Source: Gluconobacter cerinus (GTDB lineage Bacteria > Pseudomonadota > Alphaproteobacteria > Acetobacterales > Acetobacteraceae). Taken from it: a DNA stretch of 64,000 bases. The stretch is taken from contig NZ_BEWM01000003.1 in assembly GCF_002723935.1 (NCBI RefSeq), positions 248,001 to 312,000 on the forward strand, written 5' to 3'. Positions 26,118-38,742 of the stretch are shown here, piece by piece; the stretch's first letter is position 1, and every line of letters begins with the position of its first letter. The position numbers and the translations under genes are program-made. The notes beneath the pieces were generated by a model, which saw only the letters and a list, made by a program, of their open reading frames with translations, searched no databases and was not told the DNA's origin.

Positions 26118-27451
26118 CAGCCCTGCTCCTTTTTGGCTTTAAGGGTCTGTTTGATTTCAAGTCCGCGGTCTGGCTTGATTGTCTGGCGAGCGCGCCCGAA
26201 AGCGAGTGCACCGGCCGGGACGTCTTCCGTGATGGTGCTTCCCGCAGCGATCAACGCGTCATCGCCAATTGTGACGGGGGCCACCAGAATGGCATCAGAG
26301 CCGATAAAATTGCGGGCACCGATCGTCGTGCGATGCTTGAAGTATCCATCGTAATTGCAGGTGACAGTCCCTGCTCCGACATTGGTTTGTGCACCGACGG
26401 AGGCGTCACCCAGATAGGTCAGGTGATTGGCTTTTGCGCCAGGGCCTAGATCAACATTCTTCAGCTCAACGAAATTACCGACATGGGTATCGGCAGCGCA
26501 GATTGTTCCGGGTCTTAGCCTTGCATAAGGGCCGATCATGGCGCCCTCGCCCACGGTGCAGCCCTCAAGATGAGAGAAAGCACGGATCAGGGCACCGCTG
26601 CGAACCGTGACGCCTGGGCCAAAAAAGACATTTGGTTCAACGACGACATCCGGCTCCAGGCAGGTGTCGGTGCTGAAGAATGTGGTTTCTGGAGAGACAA
26701 GTGTGACGCCGCCTTCCATCGCAGAAATGCGCAGGCGCTGCTGAAGCGTGGCTTCTGCCTGGGCAAGCTCTACACGTGAATTGACGCCAGCCAATTCAGT
26801 CTCGGGCGCTTCCACGCACTGGACGCGGCCTTCCGAAGCGGCCATTGCGACAACATCGGTCAGATAATACTCACCCTGCGCATTGTCATTGCCAACAGCT
26901 GCCAGCCACCGCCGGAAATCTGCGGCACCTGCGCACATGACGCCTGCATTGCAGAGTGCGATTTCACGTTCCTGCTCGTTTGCGTCTTTGTATTCTACAA
27001 TTCGGCTGACGCGGCCCTGCTCTTCAACAATGCGTCCATAACGACCTGGATCGGCCGGGCGCATCCCAAGGAGTGCGAGGCTCGCCCCGCCCTGCCGGGC
27101 TTCCGTGAGACGACGCATTGTATCGGCTGTGATCAGCGGGTTGTCTGCGTAGAGAACCGCGATATCGCCGTCTCCGAACAGGTCTTTTGCAGTATTGGTC
27201 GCGTGTGCGGTGCCCAGACGTTCGGTCTGAACGACTGTTCGGTATGGCTGAACGGCTTTTTCCAGTTCAGGCATATCCGGTCCGACGACGACAACGACGT
27301 CGTCAAAGATTTCTCGGGCCGTATCGATGAGGTGTGTGATCATCGGGCGGTTTCCAAGGCGATGCAAAGCCTTGGGAAGACGTGATTTCATCCGCGTGCC
27401 GAGGCCCGCTGCAAGGATGATGGCTGTGGTGTGGCGTGCGGTATTGGTCAT
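26117..27451 (-). CDS. glmU: Bifunctional glucosamine-1-phosphate acetyltransferase / GlcNAc-1-P uridylyltransferase
   Basis: 444 residues from the ATG at 27451; an in-frame start 10 codons upstream is less likely. The nucleotidyltransferase motif LAAGLGTRMKSRLPK begins at about residue 13. The C-terminal half is a left-handed beta helix with hexapeptide repeats (for example GEGAMIGPYARLRPG, AHVG-like VGNFVELKN) and the acetyltransferase residues in NYDGYFKHRT. It completes UDP-GlcNAc synthesis for peptidoglycan and lipid A. Located immediately before glmS. Confidence 0.95.
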   Translation of the reverse strand: MTNTARHTTAIILAAGLGTRMKSRLPKALHRLGNRPMITHLIDTAREIFDDVVVVVGPDMPELEKAVQPYRTVVQTERLGTAHATNTAKDLFGDGDIAVLYADNPLITADTMRRLTEARQGGASLALLGMRPADPGRYGRIVEEQGRVSRIVEYKDANEQEREIALCNAGVMCAGAADFRRWLAAVGNDNAQGEYYLTDVVAMAASEGRVQCVEAPETELAGVNSRVELAQAEATLQQRLRISAMEGGVTLVSPETTFFSTDTCLEPDVVVEPNVFFGPGVTVRSGALIRAFSHLEGCTVGEGAMIGPYARLRPGTICAADTHVGNFVELKNVDLGPGAKANHLTYLGDASVGAQTNVGAGTVTCNYDGYFKHRTTIGARNFIGSDAILVAPVTIGDDALIAAGSTITEDVPAGALAFGRARQTIKPDRGLEIKQTLKAKKEQG

Positions 27452-27528
27452 GTTCCGTTCCGGGTATCCAAACCACGCCAATCCGTCAAACGATGGTTGA
27501 GTTAAGCTCCATCACTTCCGATTGCCAT

Positions 27529-31967
<4,439 letters not shown>

Positions 31968-31977
31968 TGCGGACCGA

Positions 31978-33102
31978 TCAGACCCGCATCGGCATCAGAA
32001 CATACAATGCAGAAGGTGATGCTGTGTCACGAACCAGCGTTGGAGCTGAGCTATCTGCGAAAGCAAACTCGACTTCAACATCGATCTGATCCGTGATGTC
32101 CGTCAGGTACCGCGCCTGAAAGCCAATTTCGATCGGAGGCGCGTCATACGTGACCGTGCTGTCGTCCAACTCTTCCTGTGCCACGCCCTGATCGGGGCTG
32201 ATGGCCGACAATGTCAGCATGTTGTGCGTGACAGAGAGCTTGACTGGGCGGGAGCGCTCTTGGCTGATGGCAGCAACGCGACCTACCGCAGCAGCGAAAT
32301 CCTTTTTCGTGATACGCAGAATGCGGTCATTGCCCTTGGGGATCACGCGCTCATATTCCGGGAACGTGCCGTCAATCAGCTTTGACGTCAGCAGGACAGG
32401 TCCAGCTTGGAACTGAATACGTGTATCTGAAAGGGAAACCTCCAGATCGGCCGCGCCCTCGTCCAGCAGCTTGCGAAGTTCAGCAACGGTCTTGCGCGGG
32501 ATGATAACGCCCGGCATGCCACGTGCGCCTTCCGGAAGTTCGGTCTCGACGCGCGCCAGGCGATGTCCATCCGTTGCGACGGCGCGGAGCATCGGGATGG
32601 CGCCGCTTTCCGTAACGTGCAGATAGATGCCGTTCAGGTAATAACGCGTTTCTTCGTTGGAAATCGCAAATTTCGTCCGGTCGATCAGGCCACGTAGCGT
32701 TCCTGCAGGAATGCGGAAGCGGTGCGGGAGATCGCCAGCAACCATGGCCGGAAAGTCATCAACTGGAAGAACGTTGAGGCTCGTCGCGTAACGGCCCGCA
32801 CGCAATGCGAGGGGCGCATCGCTCTCAGGATGATCGAACTCGATTTCCACGCCGTCTGGCAGTTTGCGCACAATTTCGAAAAGTACGGCTGCGGGGACTG
32901 TGGTGGAACCTAGGCGCTCACCTGCTGCCGGAACGTCTTCGACGACCGCAATTTCCATATCCGTGGCCGTGAGGCGAAGCACATCGCCTTCATAGGACAA
33001 GAGAACATTCGCCAGAATGGGAATGGTGTTCCGCTTTTCTGCAACGCCATGAATATGCGCCAGGGCCCGTTGCAGCAGGGTGCGGTCAACCTTGAATTTC
33101 AT
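31978..33102 (-). CDS. dnaN: DNA polymerase III beta clamp
   Basis: 374 residues in three repeated clamp domains; typical sequences are KRNTIPILANVLL, GTLRGLIDRTKFAIS..RYYLNGI in pieces, and the C-terminal LYVLMPMRV. It forms the ring-shaped processivity clamp. Between dnaA and recF, with 96 bp to dnaA and 10 bp to recF. Confidence 0.95.
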   Translation of the reverse strand: MKFKVDRTLLQRALAHIHGVAEKRNTIPILANVLLSYEGDVLRLTATDMEIAVVEDVPAAGERLGSTTVPAAVLFEIVRKLPDGVEIEFDHPESDAPLALRAGRYATSLNVLPVDDFPAMVAGDLPHRFRIPAGTLRGLIDRTKFAISNEETRYYLNGIYLHVTESGAIPMLRAVATDGHRLARVETELPEGARGMPGVIIPRKTVAELRKLLDEGAADLEVSLSDTRIQFQAGPVLLTSKLIDGTFPEYERVIPKGNDRILRITKKDFAAAVGRVAAISQERSRPVKLSVTHNMLTLSAISPDQGVAQEELDDSTVTYDAPPIEIGFQARYLTDITDQIDVEVEFAFADSSAPTLVRDTASPSALYVLMPMRV

Positions 33103-33198
33103 CGTTTTTTTCCCTGGGTCGGCAATCTTTAAGTTTTGCCGTTTCTTAGCAGACAGCCGTCTCCGGTGAAAGGCACCGAAGGCGACTTGTCGTCTTCC

Positions 33199-34614
33199 TT
33201 AACCTTCGAGCATCCGGCGCAGAAGTTCGACGTCTTCTGCAAAGGACGGATCCTGCTCCATCAGTTCACCAACGCGATTAACCGCATGCATGACGGTTGT
33301 GTGATCACGATTGCCAAACTTGCGTCCGATCTCGGGAAGAGAGCGGCTTGTCAGTTGCTTTGCGAGGAACATTGCCACCTGCCGTGGGCGAGCAACAGCA
33401 CGTGCACGGCGCGCAGAAGACATGTCCGTCAGGCGGATATTCCAGTGCTCGGCAACCTTGCGCTGGATTTCCTCGATTGTGACGCGACGATCATGCGCTT
33501 TCAGCATGTCTTTGAGGACATCCTGCGTCGTATCCAGTGTGACAGGGCGCCCGACCAGATCGGCGTGTGCGACAAGGCGATTCAGTGCGCCTTCAAGCTC
33601 ACGAACGTTCGATGTGATCTTGTGGGCAAGATACTCAAGCACCTTTGACGGAACATGCGTGCCTGAGGCTTTCGCCTTGGCTTCCAGAATGGAAATACGC
33701 AATTCAAAGGTGGTGGCATGAATATCTGCGACCATGCCGCAGCCGAGCCGCGTTCTCAGGCGGTCTTCGAGCCCCGACAGATCGGATGGGCTTTTATCGG
33801 CGCTGACAATGATCTGACGTCCGGCATCAACAAGGGCGTTGAACGTATGGAAGAACTCTTCCTGCGTATTATCCTTGCCGATCAGGAACTGAAGATCGTC
33901 GATCATCAGGACGTCCACGGAACGAAGCTGTTCCTTGAACTCCATGGTGGACTGCGAGCGGATCGCCGCGATGAAGCGATACATGAACTTCTCAGCTGAC
34001 ATATAGGCAACCGAGACATTGCCCGTCTTCGTCAGTTCAGACCCAATGGCATGCATAAGATGCGTTTTGCCGAGGCCGACGCCACCATACAGGAAGAGCG
34101 GATTAAAACCGGGGCTGGATGGCTTTTCGGCCACACGACGCGCGCAGGCATAGGCAAACTCATTTGGCTTGCCGACGATGAACGTATCGAAAGAAAAGCG
34201 TGGGTCCAGCGGAACAGCAAGATCGCTGCGAACCTCATGACTGGTGGCAACCTGCGCTGTCACTTCCTCGATGACGCTGTCACCGTCCGTCTCAACTGAT
34301 GGAAGGACTTCAGGTAGGCCACGCTTGACCTGCAGTTCAATGCCCTGCACGTCCTGTCGTTCGGTACGCCACAAGGTCTGGAGACGCTCTTCGTATTGGC
34401 TGCGAACCCAGTCTCTCAGAAAGCGCGTCGGCAGATAAAGGATGAGTTCACCATCCTCCAGTGGGCCAAGAACGATCTGACGAAGCCAGGTGCGGTATTC
34501 GACTTCACCGACCTCGCCCTTCAGCTTCTCGCGAACCCTGTGCCAGGAAGTTTCCAGCGGGCTCGACGAGCCGGGGGCGGAGGCGCTGGCGTCCAGATAC
34601 TGAGCGTTTTCCAC
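33199..34614 (-). CDS. dnaA: Chromosomal replication initiator DnaA
   Basis: 471 residues with a GTG start preceded by AAAGGGGG nine bases upstream. Domain I is at residues 15-90, the AAA+ domain has Walker A GGVGLGKTHLMHAIG and Walker B VDVLMIDDLQFL, and the C-terminal DNA-binding domain includes the GNRDHTTVMHAVNRV helix that reads DnaA boxes. It heads dnaA-dnaN-recF-gyrB. Confidence 0.96.
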   Translation of the reverse strand: MENAQYLDASASAPGSSSPLETSWHRVREKLKGEVGEVEYRTWLRQIVLGPLEDGELILYLPTRFLRDWVRSQYEERLQTLWRTERQDVQGIELQVKRGLPEVLPSVETDGDSVIEEVTAQVATSHEVRSDLAVPLDPRFSFDTFIVGKPNEFAYACARRVAEKPSSPGFNPLFLYGGVGLGKTHLMHAIGSELTKTGNVSVAYMSAEKFMYRFIAAIRSQSTMEFKEQLRSVDVLMIDDLQFLIGKDNTQEEFFHTFNALVDAGRQIIVSADKSPSDLSGLEDRLRTRLGCGMVADIHATTFELRISILEAKAKASGTHVPSKVLEYLAHKITSNVRELEGALNRLVAHADLVGRPVTLDTTQDVLKDMLKAHDRRVTIEEIQRKVAEHWNIRLTDMSSARRARAVARPRQVAMFLAKQLTSRSLPEIGRKFGNRDHTTVMHAVNRVGELMEQDPSFAEDVELLRRMLEG

Positions 34615-34869
34615 CTATGGTACCCCCTTTCATTTCGGCCCCGGGACTTGCGGGGCGTCTGTCTTGATTCCCTGCGCGCAGGGTGAATACGTCCTCAACG
34701 GGAAGTGACCACACAAGCTGCATGGCGCTTCAGAAAAAGCTGACGCTTCCCGGAGAAAACAGAGCCTCTGGCACTGACTTGATCTGACAGGATAGGCGTC
34801 TGGTCAGACCGAAGCAAGCTGGAACACGAAAGGTTCAGAAGTGCTGCAGAGGGGTGTTGCCATATAGTC
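34615..34869. other. dnaA upstream region without a recognised gene
   Basis: About 255 bp between the dnaA start and the rpsT terminator. It must hold the dnaA promoter. I searched by eye for DnaA boxes of the form TTWTNCACA on both strands and saw none; no coding frame with a plausible start is apparent. Confidence 0.5.
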
Positions 34870-34905
34870 AAAAAAGAACGCGCTCCCGTGAGAGAGCGCG
34901 TTCTT
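34870..34905 (-). terminator. Rho-independent terminator of rpsT
   Basis: A 12-bp stem (arms 34874-34885 and 34894-34905, AAGAACGCGCTC and its complement) with an 8-base loop. Read on the minus strand it is followed by a run of six T, directly downstream of rpsT. Confidence 0.9.
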
Positions 34906-34928
34906 CAGTTCAAACCCTGCAAAGGGTC

Positions 34929-35198
34929 TCAGGCCGTGGCGAGAGACTTGATGCGGGCAGAAAGACGGGACAGCTTGCGGCTGATCGTGTTCTTTGCAAC
35001 GACACCCTTACCGGCAGCGCGCTGCATTTCAGGCTGTGCAACCTTGTATGCTTCGGCAGCAGCCGTCTTGTCACCGGACTGGATGGCCTGTTCGACCTTC
35101 TTGATGAAGGTACGCATACGGGACATGCGGGCGACGTTGCGCTCGCGGCGACGTTCGTTTTGACGGATGCGCTTACGGGCAGAAGCTGTATTTGCCAT
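34929..35198 (-). CDS. rpsT: 30S ribosomal protein S20
   Basis: 89 residues, very rich in Arg and Lys. It starts [18 protein letters not shown], the conserved S20 N-terminus, and binds 16S rRNA near the base of the body. The order mutM-rpsT-dnaA is shared with other alphaproteobacteria such as Caulobacter. Confidence 0.95.
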   Translation of the reverse strand: MANTASARKRIRQNERRRERNVARMSRMRTFIKKVEQAIQSGDKTAAAEAYKVAQPEMQRAAGKGVVAKNTISRKLSRLSARIKSLATA

Positions 35199-35246
35199 GG
35201 ATCTTTCGGTTCAGTTAGCGGTCTTGTCGCGGAAAATGATTGGCGC

Positions 35247-35275
35247 CCTCTACCCGTCATGAGCGGCGGCGTCAA
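35247..35275 (-). promoter_or_regulatory. rpsT: Candidate rpsT promoter
   Basis: Read on the minus strand, TTGACG (35270-35275) is followed after 17 bp by TAGAGG (35247-35252), about 50 bp before the start codon. The -35 element is strong and the -10 only partial. The two DnaA-box matches begin 3 bp upstream of the -35 element. Confidence 0.45.
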
Positions 35276-35278
35276 GCG

Positions 35279-35298
35279 TTTTACACATTTTATACACA
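35279..35298 (+). promoter_or_regulatory. Two tandem DnaA-box matches
   Basis: TTTTACACA at 35279-35287 and TTATACACA at 35290-35298 both fit TTWTNCACA exactly, in the same orientation with 2 bp between them. GTTTGCACA at 35335-35343, inside the end of mutM, is a third with one mismatch. They lie in the 124-bp rpsT-mutM gap. Confidence 0.5.
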
Positions 35299-35322
35299 CT
35301 GCCACCAATGGGGCGGAGGCCA

Positions 35323-36156
35323 CTATTTCTGGCAGTTTGCACAGAAAAATGTCGAGCGCCCCGCCTGGGTGATGCGTGAAATGGTGGAGCCTGCCCCACA
35401 TTGGCGGCATACCTCGCCTTCCCGCCCATAAACAAGGTGGAGATCCTGAAATCCCCCTTTCGTCCCGTCAGCCTGAACGTAGTCTCTTAAAGAGGAGCCT
35501 CCTGACGCGATGGCCTCTTCCAGAACAGTTCGAATGGCATTCGCAAGGCTGTCGGCTTCTTCCTCTGTCAGCGTTGTGGCCGCGCGTGCGGGATGGATAT
35601 GGCTTCGGAACAGCGCCTCACACACATAAATATTGCCGAGGCCCACAATCAGCTTCTGGTCCAGAAGCGCTGTTTTGATCGGCGTACGGCGACCCTGCAG
35701 GACCGTATGAAGATACGGGCCAGTCATATTCGTGGATAAAGGCTCGATTCCCAGGCCGCTCAGAAGGCGATGTGCGTTTTCCTGGTGTGTGGGAACCACA
35801 TCCACCATGCCGAACCTGCGTGGGTCAACGAGGCCAGCGCGTGCTCCGTTTTCCGTTTGCAGGACAAGGTGCTCATGTTTTGGCGGAGTCGTATTCATGC
35901 CTGACTGCCCAAGGAGCAGTCTGCCGGACATTCCCAGATGGAGCATCATGCTCCATCCGTTCTCGACGCGCATCAGGATATACTTGGCGCGACGATGGAA
36001 GGAGAGCACGGTCTGCCCTTCAAGCCTTTCCCGGAGATCCAAGGGAAATGGCCACCTCAGGTCAGGGCGGTTGACAGTAACGTGACGGATCCTCTGCCCC
36101 TGAAAGGCATCCTGGAACCCACGCATGACGGTTTCGACTTCTGGAAGCTCTGGCAT
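35323..36156 (-). CDS. mutM: Formamidopyrimidine-DNA glycosylase
   Basis: 277 residues. The catalytic Pro and Glu follow the initiator Met (MPELPEVETV), with Lys in FHRRAKYIL and the helix-two-turn-helix LIVGLGNIYVCEALF. A zinc finger ends the protein (CRQCG...FFCANCQ). It excises oxidised purines such as 8-oxoguanine. The start is fixed by the catalytic proline, and only 30 bp separate it from the divergent ubiE. Confidence 0.95.
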   Translation of the reverse strand: MPELPEVETVMRGFQDAFQGQRIRHVTVNRPDLRWPFPLDLRERLEGQTVLSFHRRAKYILMRVENGWSMMLHLGMSGRLLLGQSGMNTTPPKHEHLVLQTENGARAGLVDPRRFGMVDVVPTHQENAHRLLSGLGIEPLSTNMTGPYLHTVLQGRRTPIKTALLDQKLIVGLGNIYVCEALFRSHIHPARAATTLTEEEADSLANAIRTVLEEAIASGGSSLRDYVQADGTKGGFQDLHLVYGREGEVCRQCGAGSTISRITQAGRSTFFCANCQK

Positions 36157-36186
36157 GACTGGTCACAAAGATATATCGATTGCCCC

Positions 36187-36975
36187 ATGACCGATAGCGC
36201 TGAACATAACGTCCCGCCCTTCCCGTCTTCCGAGCAGACCGGAGACACCACGGATTTTGGTTACCGCAATGTCCCGCGGAACCAGAAGAAGACAATGGTC
36301 AGGGAGGTGTTCGAGAGCGTCGCTGGCAAATATGACATCATGAATGATGTCATGTCTCTGGGGATCCATCGCGTTTGGAAGCGGATTTTCGTGGGCATGC
36401 TCGGTGCCCGTCCGAACATGAAGCTGCTGGATCTGGCTGGCGGTACAGGTGACATTACATTCGGCTGGCTTCGTGCAGGCGGTGGGCCGGCCATTCTCTC
36501 TGACATTAACTCGGCAATGTTGTCCGTCGGGCGCGACCGCGCAATTAAGGCTGGTCTGATTGGCCAGATTGAAGTGTGTGTCGTTGACGCCGAAGCGATT
36601 CCCCTGCCCGATTGTTCTGTTGATCGCGTGACCATCGCTTTTGGTCTGCGGAACTGTACGGACAAGGATGCAGTGCTTCGTGAAGCGCGTCGTGTTTTGA
36701 AGCCGGGTGGACGCTTCTTCTGTCTTGAATTCTCTCGTGTCGAAATTGCGGCTCTCTCGCCTGTCTATGATACGTGGTCTTTCAAAGTTCTTCCTAAAAT
36801 GGGGCAGTTGATCGCCAAGGACGCTGAGAGCTACCAGTATCTTGCTGAGAGCATCCGTATGTTCCCGGACCAGGAAACACTTGCTCAGATGATGCGGAAT
36901 GCAGGTCTGGAGCGTGTTCAGTATCGCAACCTGTCTGGCGGTATTGCTGCCATTCACTCTGGTTGGCGTCTGTAA
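36187..36975 (+). CDS. ubiE: Ubiquinone biosynthesis C-methyltransferase
   Basis: 262 residues from ATG 36187; longer in-frame starts lie within mutM. The hallmark sequences are VFESVAGKYDIMNDVMSLGIHRVWK, in two parts, the SAM motif LLDLAGGTGDI near residue 76, and AFGLRNCTD. It methylates the quinone ring in the ubiquinone pathway. It starts a plus-strand group with coaBC and dut. Confidence 0.93.
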   Translation: MTDSAEHNVPPFPSSEQTGDTTDFGYRNVPRNQKKTMVREVFESVAGKYDIMNDVMSLGIHRVWKRIFVGMLGARPNMKLLDLAGGTGDITFGWLRAGGGPAILSDINSAMLSVGRDRAIKAGLIGQIEVCVVDAEAIPLPDCSVDRVTIAFGLRNCTDKDAVLREARRVLKPGGRFFCLEFSRVEIAALSPVYDTWSFKVLPKMGQLIAKDAESYQYLAESIRMFPDQETLAQMMRNAGLERVQYRNLSGGIAAIHSGWRL

Positions 36976-36978
36976 TTG

Positions 36979-38169
36979 ATGCGCCGCATTCTGCTGATTG
37001 TTGGCGGAGGAATTGCTGCTTATCGGGCGCTGGAACTGGTGCGCCTGCTAAAAGCAGACAATGTTTCCGTGACACCGGTTATGACGGATGCGGCAAAAGC
37101 GTTCATAACGCCTCTTAGCCTTGAAGCTCTGTCTGGGGAGCGGGTGCATGATGCGCTCTTTGCTCCCACGCAGGAGAGCGAGATTGGCCATATTGCTCTG
37201 GCACGCAGCGCAGATCTTGTTGTGGTCTGCCCGGCTACAGCCAATCTCATGGCCCGTATGGCGCATGGGATGGCCGATGATCTGGCCACAACGCTCCTTT
37301 TAGCCACCACGACGCCTATACTGCTGGCTCCTGCCATGAATGTGCGCATGTGGGAGCATCCCGCGACACAGGCCAATCTCGCCCTTCTGAAAGAACGTGG
37401 CGTGCGGGTCGTAGGCCCCGATGAAGGCAGTATGGCGTGTGGGGAGTTTGGTCCGGGGCGTTTGGGCCAACCTGACGTCATTCGGGACGCAATCCTAGAG
37501 GCGCTAGCGTCAGATCATTCTTTGGCCGGCAGACATGCTCTTGTTACTGCGGGGCCAACAGTTGAACCTCTGGATCCTGTCCGGTTTCTCTCCAATCACT
37601 CTTCTGGCAAGCAGGGCTATGCGATTGCCGCCGCTCTTGCGGCGCGAGGCGCAAAAGTAACACTTATCAGTGGTCCGGTTACTCTGTCCGTCCCGGCAGG
37701 TGTCGTCTGTGTAAAGGTTCAGACGGCACGTGAGATGTTAGGGGTATGTGAAGCCGCGCTTCCTGCCGAAATTGCCGTTTGCACCGCCGCGGTCAGTGAC
37801 TGGCGCGCAAAGGCCGCGGCTCAGGGTAAAATCAAAAAGACCAGTGAAGGGCCGCCTGTTCTCGAACTGGTGGAAAACCCGGATATCCTTGCAACTCTCT
37901 GTCGACTGGCAAACCGGCCGAAACTGATCGTCGGCTTTGCTGCTGAGACTGATGACGTGCTCGACAATGCTGTTGCCAAGCGTCAGCGCAAGGGGTGTGA
38001 CTGGCTGGTGGCCAATGATGTGCGTCGCGGTGTCTTTGGAGCAGACAGAAATTTGGTCAGCCTGATCACTGAGACGGGCATCGAAACCTGGCCTGAAATG
38101 GACAAGTCTCAGGTTGCCGGGAAACTGGCACAGCGGATTTCTGACGTCTTCGTCTCTTCAATCCCCTGA
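36979..38169 (+). CDS. coaBC: Bifunctional CoaBC (phosphopantothenoylcysteine synthetase/decarboxylase)
   Basis: 396 residues from ATG 36979, three bases after the ubiE stop (an in-frame TTG at 36976 directly precedes it). The CoaC part shows IGHIALAR with the catalytic His and APAMNVRMW; the CoaB part (from about residue 185) begins [17 protein letters not shown] and contains AAVSDWR. It makes 4'-phosphopantetheine for coenzyme A. Confidence 0.93.
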   Translation: MRRILLIVGGGIAAYRALELVRLLKADNVSVTPVMTDAAKAFITPLSLEALSGERVHDALFAPTQESEIGHIALARSADLVVVCPATANLMARMAHGMADDLATTLLLATTTPILLAPAMNVRMWEHPATQANLALLKERGVRVVGPDEGSMACGEFGPGRLGQPDVIRDAILEALASDHSLAGRHALVTAGPTVEPLDPVRFLSNHSSGKQGYAIAAALAARGAKVTLISGPVTLSVPAGVVCVKVQTAREMLGVCEAALPAEIAVCTAAVSDWRAKAAAQGKIKKTSEGPPVLELVENPDILATLCRLANRPKLIVGFAAETDDVLDNAVAKRQRKGCDWLVANDVRRGVFGADRNLVSLITETGIETWPEMDKSQVAGKLAQRISDVFVSSIP

Positions 38170-38192
38170 AAATCCAAGATAAGAAAGGCCCC

Positions 38193-38648
38193 ATGATGAC
38201 CGATCTTATTGATGTACGGATTACACGCCTTCCTCATTCCGAGGGGCTGCCTCTGCCAGCTTACGCCACCTCTGGCGCCGCTGGTTTTGACTTTGTTGCT
38301 GCAATTGCAGAACCCATCGTTATCGCACCGGGTGGCCGTGCACTTGTTCCCACAGGGCTATGCATTGCCCTGCCCTCTGCCTACGAACTTCAGATCCGCC
38401 CTCGGTCTGGCCTGGCCCTGAAGCACGGCATTACACTCCCGAATTCTCCTGGCACGATTGATGAAGATTATCGTGGGGAAATTGGCATTATTGTCATGAA
38501 CGCCGGGAGTGAGTCCTTCACGGTAGAGCGTGGCACCCGCATTGCTCAGGGGGTTTTGGCGCCGGTTTCCCGTTTGAAGTGGCAGGAAGTTTCTTCTCTC
38601 GATGAAACGGATCGCGGTGCACGCGGTTTTGGCAGCACAGGCCACTGA
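38193..38648 (+). CDS. dut: Deoxyuridine 5'-triphosphate nucleotidohydrolase
   Basis: 151 residues, homotrimeric all-beta dUTPase. Motifs in order: [32 protein letters not shown], and the C-terminal flexible arm [12 protein letters not shown]. It hydrolyses dUTP to dUMP. It lies 23 bp after coaBC. Confidence 0.93.
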   Translation: MMTDLIDVRITRLPHSEGLPLPAYATSGAAGFDFVAAIAEPIVIAPGGRALVPTGLCIALPSAYELQIRPRSGLALKHGITLPNSPGTIDEDYRGEIGIIVMNAGSESFTVERGTRIAQGVLAPVSRLKWQEVSSLDETDRGARGFGSTGH

Positions 38649-38661
38649 GACGCTTCGGGAC

Positions 38662-38742
38662 ATGCAGAAAACACTTGAGCCTCCGGAAGAACCTTCCTTA
38701 CTCTCGGTCATCATGAAACCGGGAGGACAACAGTCATCATGA
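38662..38742 (+). CDS. Possible 26-residue leader ORF before the ABC permease
   Basis: A short frame begins at ATG 38662 with GGGA just upstream, and its TGA (38740-38742) overlaps the permease start as ATGA. The product (MQKTLEPPEEPSLLSVIMKP then GGQQSS) has no recognised family. It could be a coupling peptide or a chance frame. Confidence 0.3.
   Translation: MQKTLEPPEEPSLLSVIMKPGGQQSS

Noticed and set aside
34615-34869. oriC directly upstream of dnaA
   Set aside because: No DnaA-box match seen in this stretch; the only clustered matches are in the rpsT-mutM gap.
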